Shown piece by piece: positions 13,745 to 19,779 of a stretch of DNA of 19,779 bases. The position numbers and the translations under genes were made by a program. How positions within the stretch are numbered: the first letter of the stretch is position 1; the number at the start of each line of letters is the position of its first letter. Source of the DNA: JBOGXB01 sp050694215 (GTDB lineage Bacteria > Actinomycetota > CADDZG01 > WHSQ01); contig JBOGXB010000039.1 in the NCBI GenBank assembly GCA_050694215.1, positions 1 to 19,779 on the forward strand. The letters run 5' to 3'. The notes below the pieces were generated by a model that saw nothing but the letters and a program-made list of their open reading frames with translations, had not been told where the DNA came from and searched no databases.

Positions 13745-15054
13745 TGACCGACCGAGAGCCCAGGGACCAGACCCAAGAGCCGTCGGAGACCGGCGCACAG
13801 GCGAAAGGACGCCGAAGGCGGGCGTCCTCTCTCGGACAGATGCGACAGAAACGGGCGGAGCTGCGGGAGAAGCGCAAGGCGGCAACTGCGAGAGTGCGGT
13901 CTTCGATCGCCAAGGACCTTCAGCCGCTCACCATGAGGACGACCGCGGCGCGGGAGTTTGTCAACGACAACAGCAAGTGGACGTACCCCCTGATCGGGAT
14001 CGTCCTCGTCGCGCTGGCAGCGTTCCTTCCTTACCTGAACGACTACATCGACCTTCCTCTGTGGGCGCAGCGGGCGACGAGCGGCGCGGCCCTCGCTCGC
14101 GTGATGCTCTTCATCCTCTTCGCCCTGGGGCTGAACGTCGTGGTGGGCTTCGCAGGGCTGCTCGACCTCGGGTACGTCGCGTTCTGGGCCATTGGTTCCT
14201 ACACTGCGGCGATCCTCACCGGCGCCCACAGCTTCACTCAAGCTCGCATAGCCGAGGGTCGCACCGCGGAGGCCGAGCCCATCTGGGACCAGTGGATGTG
14301 GCTGATCCTGATAGCCGCCCTGGCCGTGGCGGTGATCGCCGGGATCGTGCTCGGCTCGCCGACGCTGCGGTTGCGCGGCGACTACCTGGCGATCGTGACG
14401 CTGGGCTTCGGAGAGATCATCCGGATCAGCGCCAACAACCTCGACAGCATCACGGGCGGTCCGCGTGGGGTCCGCAACATCCCTCATCCGATCCTCGACG
14501 TCGGGCCCATCAACGTCGAATGGGGGACGTTGATAGATACGAAGTACTACTTCCTGTTCCTCGCGCTCGTCGTTGTATGGATCGTCGCGATCCACCTGCT
14601 CGACAGCTCGCGCATCGGACGCGCCTGGGTCGCGATCCGCGAGGACGAGGTGGCAGCGGCCGCCATGGGCGTCCCCGTGGTCAGGATGAAGCTCGCAGCT
14701 TTCGTAATCGGAGCTAGTACGGCCGGGGTGGGGGGGGTCGTCTACGCGAGCCAGGTCGGGTTCATCAACCCGCCCACGTTCAACATCTTCCAGTCGATCC
14801 TCATCCTCACGATGGTCGTGATCGGAGGGATGGGATCGATCGCGGGGGCGGTTATCGGCGCGGCCGTCGTCGTCCTGCTCCCCGAGGTCTTCCGAGGCTT
14901 CGAGGACTACAGGTTCTTCGCGTTCGGCGTCGTGATCGTGCTGATGATGATCTTCCGGCCCCAGGGGTTGCTGCCCTCGAAACGTCGGAAGGCCGAGCTG
15001 CAGGGGGCGACCTCGGAAGAGCAGCTCTACGAAGCCGCTCACGCGGGAGGTTAG
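13744..15054 (+). CDS. livM: Branched-chain amino-acid ABC transporter permease LivM with charged N-terminal extension
   Basis: LivM is the second liv membrane subunit. From GTG 13744, which overlaps the livH stop and has GAGGAGG ten bases upstream, the protein has 436 residues. Roughly the first 75 are hydrophilic and rich in Arg, Lys and Glu (for example KGRRRR and MRQKRAELREKRKAA) before the first membrane helix (YPLIGIVLVALAAFLPYL). The rest is typical: GFAGLLDLGYVAFWAIGSY, the ATPase-contact loop AWVAIREDEVAAAAMGV, and GGMGSIAGAVIGAA with FRPQGLL near the end. The extension should lie on the cytoplasmic side. livG begins three bases after the stop. Confidence 0.93.
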   Translation: MTDREPRDQTQEPSETGAQAKGRRRRASSLGQMRQKRAELREKRKAATARVRSSIAKDLQPLTMRTTAAREFVNDNSKWTYPLIGIVLVALAAFLPYLNDYIDLPLWAQRATSGAALARVMLFILFALGLNVVVGFAGLLDLGYVAFWAIGSYTAAILTGAHSFTQARIAEGRTAEAEPIWDQWMWLILIAALAVAVIAGIVLGSPTLRLRGDYLAIVTLGFGEIIRISANNLDSITGGPRGVRNIPHPILDVGPINVEWGTLIDTKYYFLFLALVVVWIVAIHLLDSSRIGRAWVAIREDEVAAAAMGVPVVRMKLAAFVIGASTAGVGGVVYASQVGFINPPTFNIFQSILILTMVVIGGMGSIAGAVIGAAVVVLLPEVFRGFEDYRFFAFGVVIVLMMIFRPQGLLPSKRRKAELQGATSEEQLYEAAHAGG

Positions 15055-15057
15055 CCG

Positions 15058-15930
15058 GTGGCGGACCCCATCCTCGATGCACAGAAGGTCACCAAGAGAT
15101 TCGGCGGCCTCACCGCCGTCAAGGACGTCGATCTCGACATCGCGAAGGGAGAGATACGAGGCCTCATCGGGCCGAACGGCGCCGGCAAGACGACCTTCTT
15201 CAACATGATCACAGGCATTTACCCGCCGTCCGGCGGGGAGATCCTGTTCCGGGGCGCGAACGTGCTACAGGGTACGACGCTCGGCATACGGAAGCGGCTT
15301 CGCAAGCCGTACGAGATCACCAAGGACGGGATCGGCAGGACGTTTCAGAACATCCGCTTGTTCCAGAACATGACCGCGATCGAGAACGTCATCGTCGGCC
15401 GCGACGCGCATCACAAGACCAACGTGCTCGACGCAATCTTCCGTACCCCGCGTCTCCATAGGGAGGAGAGGGACGGGCAGCAGGCCGCCGAGAACATCCT
15501 CGACTTCGTCGGCATACACAAGTACGCGAACGAGGTTGCCGGCAACCTCTCCTACGGGGACCAAAGAAGGGTCGAGATCGCTCGTGCGCTGGCGACGAAC
15601 CCGCAGCTCATGCTCCTGGACGAGCCGGCGGCCGGGATGAACCCGACCGAGAAGGGCCGGCTGCTGGAGTTGATCAAGAAGATACGGGAGCGGGGCGTCA
15701 CGATCCTGCTCATCGAGCACGACATGAAGGTCGTGATGAACGTGTGCGAGCGGATCGCGGTGCTCGATCACGGCGAGAAGATCGCCGACGGCGGACCGCA
15801 GCAGGTTCAGCAGGATCCCAAGGTGATCGAGGCCTACCTCGGAGCCGGAGCCGCCGGGGAGGCGGCGCCCGAGCGGGAAGAGGCGGCCACGGCAGAGCAG
15901 CCAGGCCTGCCGGAGGACCGCCGTGGCTGA
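15058..15930 (+). CDS. livG: Branched-chain amino-acid ABC transporter ATPase LivG
   Basis: LivG is one of two ATP-hydrolysing subunits of the liv importer. Of its 290 residues the first 255 form the nucleotide-binding domain. Seen are Walker A GPNGAGKT (38-45), the Q loop in GIGRTFQNIRLF, signature LSYGDQRR, Walker B LMLLDEPAAGMNP and the switch His in LIEHDM. LSYGDQ instead of LSGGQ is normal for LivG. The last 35 residues are an Ala/Glu/Pro-rich tail of no known role. The start is GTG with GGGAGG seven bases upstream (15045-15050). The 3' end overlaps livF by eight bases. Confidence 0.95.
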   Translation: MADPILDAQKVTKRFGGLTAVKDVDLDIAKGEIRGLIGPNGAGKTTFFNMITGIYPPSGGEILFRGANVLQGTTLGIRKRLRKPYEITKDGIGRTFQNIRLFQNMTAIENVIVGRDAHHKTNVLDAIFRTPRLHREERDGQQAAENILDFVGIHKYANEVAGNLSYGDQRRVEIARALATNPQLMLLDEPAAGMNPTEKGRLLELIKKIRERGVTILLIEHDMKVVMNVCERIAVLDHGEKIADGGPQQVQQDPKVIEAYLGAGAAGEAAPEREEAATAEQPGLPEDRRG

Positions 15931-16636
15931 AGCGTTGCTCGAGCTGAAGGATGTCGTGGTCCATTACGGCGGGATCGAGGCCGTAAAGGGCGTGTCGATG
16001 ACCGTGGGCAACAAGCAACTCGTAACGCTGATCGGGGGCAACGGCGCAGGTAAGTCCACCACGCTGAAGTCGATCTCGGGTGTGAAGCTGATCGCGTCGG
16101 GGGAGATTCGATTCCAGGGCGAGCGCATCGACGGCGTTCCCTCCCATGAGATCGTCGAGATGGGCCTCGTCCAGGTCCCAGAGGGCCGCCGCATCTTTCC
16201 TCGCATGAGCGTGCACGAGAACCTCACGATGGGATCGTTCGCCCACGCGAAGCCCTCGTCCGGCGATTACGACCGCGTCTACGAGCTCTTCCCGGTCCTC
16301 AAGGAACGGCAGAGGCAGATGGGAGGGACCCTGTCCGGAGGCGAGCAGCAGATGCTCGCGGTGGGCCGCGCCCTGATGTCCCAGCCCAAGCTGCTGATGC
16401 TGGACGAGCCGTCTATGGGGCTGGCTCCGCTGTTCGTCGAGAGGATCTTCGACCTACTCCGGGTGATCCACGAGCAGGGCACGACGATCCTGCTGGTGGA
16501 GCAGAACGCCCAGCTCGCGCTGCAGCTCGCCGACCGCGGCTACGTGATCGAGACGGGCGAGATCATCCTCGAGGACGACGCCAAGAAGCTGCTGACCAAC
16601 GACCAGGTCCGCAAGGCGTACCTGGGCGAGGAGTAG
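15923..16636 (+). CDS. livF: Branched-chain amino-acid ABC transporter ATPase LivF
   Basis: LivF is the second ATPase of the liv importer. Its 237 residues are the usual length. Motifs are Walker A GGNGAGKS (38-45), the LivF-typical VPEGRRIFPRMSVHENL around the Q loop region, signature LSGGEQQM, Walker B LLMLDEPSMGLAP and the switch region LLVEQNA, where Gln-Asn replaces the usual His in this subfamily. GTG 15923 lies inside the end of livG, with GGAGG six bases upstream (15912-15916). It is the last liv gene; a second transporter begins 52 bases later with no obvious terminator between them. Confidence 0.95.
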   Translation: MAEALLELKDVVVHYGGIEAVKGVSMTVGNKQLVTLIGGNGAGKSTTLKSISGVKLIASGEIRFQGERIDGVPSHEIVEMGLVQVPEGRRIFPRMSVHENLTMGSFAHAKPSSGDYDRVYELFPVLKERQRQMGGTLSGGEQQMLAVGRALMSQPKLLMLDEPSMGLAPLFVERIFDLLRVIHEQGTTILLVEQNAQLALQLADRGYVIETGEIILEDDAKKLLTNDQVRKAYLGEE

Positions 16637-16688
16637 TGTGAGCGGTGCTTCGCAAACACGCCGACGGGTTGAGCCATTAGGGGGAGAG

Positions 16689-17540
16689 ATGACTCGAAGT
16701 AACCGCTGGTTGAAGGTCGTCGCGCTTCTATGCGGCGCTCTTCTCGTCTTAGCCGCGTGCGGCGAGGAGGCGCCCGAGACGCAGCCCGCTGGTGGTGGCG
16801 ACGAGACCGAGGGTCCGCAGTTCGAGACGATCGAAGAGGGCACTCTCCTCGTTGCCTCGTGTTTGGATTTCGCACCGTTCGAGTCGGTCGAGAATGGCGA
16901 GCCGGTCGGGTTCGACATCGAGATGAGTCAGGAGATCGGTGAGCGACTGGGCCTCGAGGTCAGGTTCAAGAAGGCGGACTTCGACACGATCTTCACGGCA
17001 TTGGCCGGCGGCAGGTTCGACATGGTGGCCGCCGCATCGACGATCACGGAGGAGCGCCTTCAGACGGTCGACTTCTCCGACCCATACTTCAACTCCAGGC
17101 AGAGCTTTACGGTCAATACCGAGGAGACCCCCGACATCGCTTCCATCGACGATCTCGGAGAGGGCGACGTCGTGGGAGTGCAGAAGGGCACCACCGGAAA
17201 AGCCTTCGCCGAAGAGGAGCTCGGCCCCAAGGGGGTTGAGATCAAGACGTTCCAGACCGCACCCGACGCCTTTACGGATCTCGAGGCGGGCAACGTCGTG
17301 GGGGTGGTGAACGACGAGGGCGCGTCCATAGGGATCATCGAGAACCGCCCCGGCCTCGAGCTGGTGCAAGCGATCGATACCGACGAGGAGTACGGGTTCG
17401 CGTTCTCGAAGGAGAACCCGGAGCTGACCGAGGCGGCCAACGAGGTGCTGGCCGAGATCATCGCCGACGGGACCTACGAGGAGATCTTCACGAAGTTCTT
17501 CCCCGACAACCCCGTTCCGGAGGACTTCCAGGGGCAGTAA
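16689..17540 (+). CDS. Polar amino-acid ABC transporter substrate-binding lipoprotein (family 3)
   Basis: This 283-residue extracytoplasmic solute-binding lipoprotein begins MTRSNRWLKVVALLCGALLV and has lipobox L-A-A-C. It has the family 3 pattern for polar amino acids: FAPFESVENGEPVGFDIEM, DFDTIFTALAGGRFDMVAA, TITEERLQTVDFSDPYF with the Arg expected to hold the ligand carboxylate, GVQKGTTGKAFAEEEL and a C-terminal ADGTYEEIFTKFF. A glutamine, glutamate, arginine or histidine ligand is possible; the sequence does not decide. ATG 16689 has AGGGGG four bases upstream; a GTG at 16638 is in frame but would spoil the signal peptide. It partners the permease and GlnQ-like ATPase downstream. Confidence 0.92.
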   Translation: MTRSNRWLKVVALLCGALLVLAACGEEAPETQPAGGGDETEGPQFETIEEGTLLVASCLDFAPFESVENGEPVGFDIEMSQEIGERLGLEVRFKKADFDTIFTALAGGRFDMVAAASTITEERLQTVDFSDPYFNSRQSFTVNTEETPDIASIDDLGEGDVVGVQKGTTGKAFAEEELGPKGVEIKTFQTAPDAFTDLEAGNVVGVVNDEGASIGIIENRPGLELVQAIDTDEEYGFAFSKENPELTEAANEVLAEIIADGTYEEIFTKFFPDNPVPEDFQGQ

Positions 17541-17550
17541 GGATGTCTTC

Positions 17551-17585
17551 GGGGGCACCGCACAGATACTGCGCGGGCGCCTTTT
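17551..17585 (+). terminator. Weak hairpin with T run between binding protein and permease genes
   Basis: GGCACCGCA (17554-17562) can pair with TGC, GCGG and GCGCC further along (17570-17581), with bulges, and TTTT follows. It would act as an attenuator after the binding-protein gene, parallel to the stronger livJ-livH hairpin. The imperfect stem makes this tentative. Confidence 0.3.
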
Positions 17586-17600
17586 CGTCCGCGAGGAGTC

Positions 17601-18737
17601 ATGGCAGCAACCTCCCCTGAAGCGCCCGAGAGACCCCCCGATACGCGCGGCGGAACCGCTCCCGTACCTCTGTCGATCTTCGTTGCAGGCATAGCCGCTC
17701 TGATCGCCTCTCTGGGCGGGACGTTCGCGATCCAGCTTGCCTACGCGCTGGGGGGCGGCGAGACCGTCACACGCGAATGTGTTGCGGAGGGCGTCCAACC
17801 CGACCTGGTCGGTGCTCTCGGCGTCTGCCACATCATCGAGGCCTTCAGGTCGCGCGGCGAGACGGTCGCGCTCCTGATCGGTCTGGTCGTGGGTCTCGCA
17901 TCAGCGATAAGCGGTTTTGCCGCGAACGGACGGATGCCGTCCAAGCGGATGCGAGAGCAGGCGATCGCCGGTGCGGTGCTCGGCTCTCAGGCTGTGCTCG
18001 TCGCTCTAGTTCTCTTCTACTTCCGCTCTGGGAGCATTTTTCGTTTCGTCAACAACTTCATGAACATCGAGGTGCTGGAGGGAAGCCTGGATGGCTTCAT
18101 TAGGGGCGCAAGGAACACAGTGCTGCTTGCATTCGTCGGGGAATTCGGCGGGATCGTCATCGGGCTCACGCTGGCCGTGCTGACCCTGTCTAGGCGCCGA
18201 ACCGTACGAGCTCCCGCGGTCACCTACATCAACTTCTTCCGCGGCACACCCCTCCTCTGGCAGCTCTCTGTCTTCTACTTCGGGCTGGCGCTCGGGCTCC
18301 GATTGAATGTCTCCGCCTACGTCACGGCGATGATGGTGTTCGCTCTTAACACCGGCGCCTACGCGGCGGAGGTGTTCAGAGCGGGCATCCAGTCGATAGA
18401 GCGAAGTCAGATGGAGGCGGCTCGTTCATTGGGTATGACCTACGCGCAGTCGATGCGCTATGCGATCATCCCCCAGGCGGTACGCAGGGTCATACCGCCG
18501 CTCATGAACGAGTTCGTCATCCTCATCAAGGACACGTCGCTGATAACGGTTCTGGGTCTGCTGGCTACGGAGCTGGATCTGTTCTCGTTCGGACGGGAGG
18601 GGTTCTCCTCAACTTTCAACGCCACTTACTTCGTCGCGGTTGCGGCCGGATACCTGGTGATTACGCTGCCCCTGATCCGCATCGTCAATGCGGTGGAAGC
18701 GAGGCTTCACAGCGGCTTGCTCGGACTTCACAAATGA
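17601..18737 (+). CDS. Polar amino-acid ABC transporter permease (HisM/GlnP type) with N-terminal membrane extension
   Basis: The C-terminal ~215 residues form a standard HisM/GlnP-type permease: ARNTVLLAFVGEFGGIVIGL, NFFRGTPLLWQL, and the ATPase-contact motif EAARSLGMTYAQSMRYAIIPQAVR followed by NEFVILIKDTSLITVLGL. Before this lie about 160 extra residues with three predicted membrane segments (about 24-50, 86-107, 118-142), which would place the N-terminus in the cytoplasm. The first outside loop carries two cysteines, C60 and C76, that could form a disulfide. Total length is 378 residues against roughly 220-300 for usual members. ATG 17601 has GAGGAG two bases upstream, a short spacing. 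The stop overlaps the ATPase start as ATGA. Confidence 0.9.
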   Translation: MAATSPEAPERPPDTRGGTAPVPLSIFVAGIAALIASLGGTFAIQLAYALGGGETVTRECVAEGVQPDLVGALGVCHIIEAFRSRGETVALLIGLVVGLASAISGFAANGRMPSKRMREQAIAGAVLGSQAVLVALVLFYFRSGSIFRFVNNFMNIEVLEGSLDGFIRGARNTVLLAFVGEFGGIVIGLTLAVLTLSRRRTVRAPAVTYINFFRGTPLLWQLSVFYFGLALGLRLNVSAYVTAMMVFALNTGAYAAEVFRAGIQSIERSQMEAARSLGMTYAQSMRYAIIPQAVRRVIPPLMNEFVILIKDTSLITVLGLLATELDLFSFGREGFSSTFNATYFVAVAAGYLVITLPLIRIVNAVEARLHSGLLGLHK

Positions 18738-19468
18738 CCAGCTCGCTCGTCCGGCTCGAGGGCATTCACAAGTGGTTCGGCACCCTCCACGTGCTGAGGG
18801 GGATCGATCTGGACGTAGAGCCCAAGGCAGTCGTAGCGGTGATCGGCCCGTCGGGCTCGGGGAAGTCGACTCTGCTGCGCACGATAAACATGCTGGAGGA
18901 GCCGACCACTGGAAAGGTGATCTTCGACGGTCAGGACATCACCGACATCCGGACGGACTTGAACAAGGTGCGGACGCACATCGGTATCGTCTTCCAGGCC
19001 TTCAACCTCTTCCCACACAAGACGGCCCGGGACAATATAAGACTGGCTCTGGAGAAGGTGCTGGGTCTGAACGACTCTGCCGCGAACGAGAGAACGATGA
19101 AAGAGCTGGAGCACGTCGGACTGGCACACAGGGCGGACGCCTACCCCGGTCAGCTCTCGGGGGGTCAGCAACAACGCATCGCGATCGCTCGGGCGCTCGC
19201 GATGAAGCCCAAGCTCATGTTGTTCGATGAAGTGACGTCCGCACTAGATCCCGAGCTCGTCAAGGAGGTGCTGGACACGATTGTCGCTTTGGCCGAGGAG
19301 GGGATGACGATGATCGTCGTGACACACGAGATGGGCTTCGCGCGCGAGGTGGCTACCCGTCTCCTGTTCATGGACGAAGGCCGCATCATCGAGGACGGGG
19401 TCCCAAAGGAGATCTTCGCCAACCCTCACGATGAGCGGTTCAAAGCCTTCCTCGATCACGTCCTGTGA
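18734..19468 (+). CDS. glnQ: Polar amino-acid ABC transporter ATPase (GlnQ/HisP type)
   Basis: This 244-residue ATPase powers the transporter formed with the two preceding genes. Motifs are Walker A GPSGSGKS (38-45), Q loop IGIVFQAFNLFPH, signature LSGGQQQR, Walker B LMLFDEVTSALDP and switch VVTHEMGFAREVA. VTSALDP rather than PTSALDP is common in actinobacterial GlnQ proteins. ATG 18734 overlaps the permease stop, and the TGA stop overlaps the GTG start of the next gene, so three genes are translationally linked. The symbol reflects the family, not proven glutamine specificity. Confidence 0.94.
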   Translation: MTSSLVRLEGIHKWFGTLHVLRGIDLDVEPKAVVAVIGPSGSGKSTLLRTINMLEEPTTGKVIFDGQDITDIRTDLNKVRTHIGIVFQAFNLFPHKTARDNIRLALEKVLGLNDSAANERTMKELEHVGLAHRADAYPGQLSGGQQQRIAIARALAMKPKLMLFDEVTSALDPELVKEVLDTIVALAEEGMTMIVVTHEMGFAREVATRLLFMDEGRIIEDGVPKEIFANPHDERFKAFLDHVL

Positions 19469-19779
19469 TTGGCCGCTCTTACCTCGCGGCCGTCTTGGCC
19501 GCGGTCCTGGCGATGCTTTCCTGCAGCTCGAACGATGATTCCTCGATCCGCCCGGGCAAGATCACCTCGACGACCGGTCCCTACGTTTCGGTTGCGGTCG
19601 ACAACCACTTCCACGATGTGCATCCCGAGGATCACATCGAGGTCGCGGCGGATCGTCCCTTCACGATCGAGAACCAGGGCCGCAACCTTCACAACGTGAC
19701 GTTCGCCGGACTCGAGATCTCGAAGGACATCCGGCCCGGCAAGTCGGTGACGTTCGAGCCTGTGGGGGATGTGCTCGGC
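19465..19779 (+). CDS. Cupredoxin-like lipoprotein, 5' part
   Basis: The frame from GTG 19465 stays open to the window edge (105 codons). It starts with a short lipoprotein signal, MIGRSYLAAVLAAVLAML, ending in a lipobox-like L-S-C. The mature part has a His-rich turn (NHFHDVHPEDH) and then FTIENQGRNLHNVTF and SKDIRPGKSVTFEPVG. NxGxxxHNVTF is the pattern around the first copper-ligand His of plastocyanin/azurin-like domains. The remaining ligands (Cys, His, Met) would lie beyond the window. The start overlaps the glnQ-like stop as GTGA, so it is probably co-translated with the transporter. A small cell-surface electron carrier or copper-binding protein is likely; the role is unknown. Confidence 0.72.
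   Translation, partial: MIGRSYLAAVLAAVLAMLSCSSNDDSSIRPGKITSTTGPYVSVAVDNHFHDVHPEDHIEVAADRPFTIENQGRNLHNVTFAGLEISKDIRPGKSVTFEPVGDVLG

Noticed and set aside
13486..15042. 518-codon open frame on the minus strand opposite livH/livM
   Set aside because: It is antisense to two clear permease genes, and its His/Asp/Arg-rich composition is typical of shadow frames in high-GC DNA.

Overview
The window is GC-rich, densely packed and almost gapless, with many GTG/TTG starts and 1-4 nt start/stop overlaps. It looks like a chromosomal segment of a high-GC Gram-positive bacterium (Actinomycetota), probably not a well-studied genus. The supporting signs are: the order hisH-hisA-hisF-hisI-trpE-(unrelated genes)-trpC-trpB-trpA, which resembles the his/trp region of Mycobacterium tuberculosis; a PdtaR/Rv1626-type ANTAR response regulator a little downstream, as in M. 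tuberculosis; a tRNA gene without an encoded CCA; and several start codons placed just after a -10-like box, as in leaderless transcripts. No phage, transposase, CRISPR or resistance genes were seen.

Region 1 (1-8802) is amino-acid biosynthesis. The end of hisH, then hisA, hisF, an M24 (Xaa-Pro peptidase-like) gene, hisI and trpE form one rightward, translationally coupled run. Next comes a ~178-bp imperfect palindrome that supplies the final bases and stop codons of two convergent genes, trpE and a small PRC-barrel gene on the minus strand. The PRC-barrel gene is divergent from a lipoprotein gene (decayed M28 peptidase-like), and their start codons share the bases CATG. trpC, trpB and trpA follow. 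trpD, trpG and trpF are absent, and HisA lacks the Arg expected of the bifunctional PriA enzyme.

Region 2 (8803-10349) holds a 359-bp stretch without a convincing gene but with a short tandem repeat, a DUF2157-like membrane protein gene on the minus strand, and a tRNA-Leu(CAA) gene on the minus strand. A 35-bp segment spanning the tRNA 3' end is repeated perfectly 73 bp away, like an integration scar or local duplication.

Region 3 (10350-19779) runs rightward. A small coiled-coil protein precedes a PdtaR-like ANTAR response regulator. A hairpin, a promoter and a strongly structured 5' leader then lead into a complete branched-chain amino-acid ABC transporter (livJ-livH-livM-livG-livF), with a strong hairpin between the binding-protein and permease genes. 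A second, polar amino-acid ABC transporter follows (family 3 binding lipoprotein, permease with three extra N-terminal membrane segments, GlnQ-type ATPase). The last gene, cut by the window edge, encodes a cupredoxin-like lipoprotein whose start overlaps the ATPase stop.

Overall the window is mostly conserved metabolism and amino-acid uptake. The less ordinary material is in the junctions: the palindrome, the shared divergent start, the tRNA repeat and the structured liv leader, plus a few residue-level oddities (IGPS Glu to Leu, HisA without the PriA Arg, an M28-like protein without its metal site).
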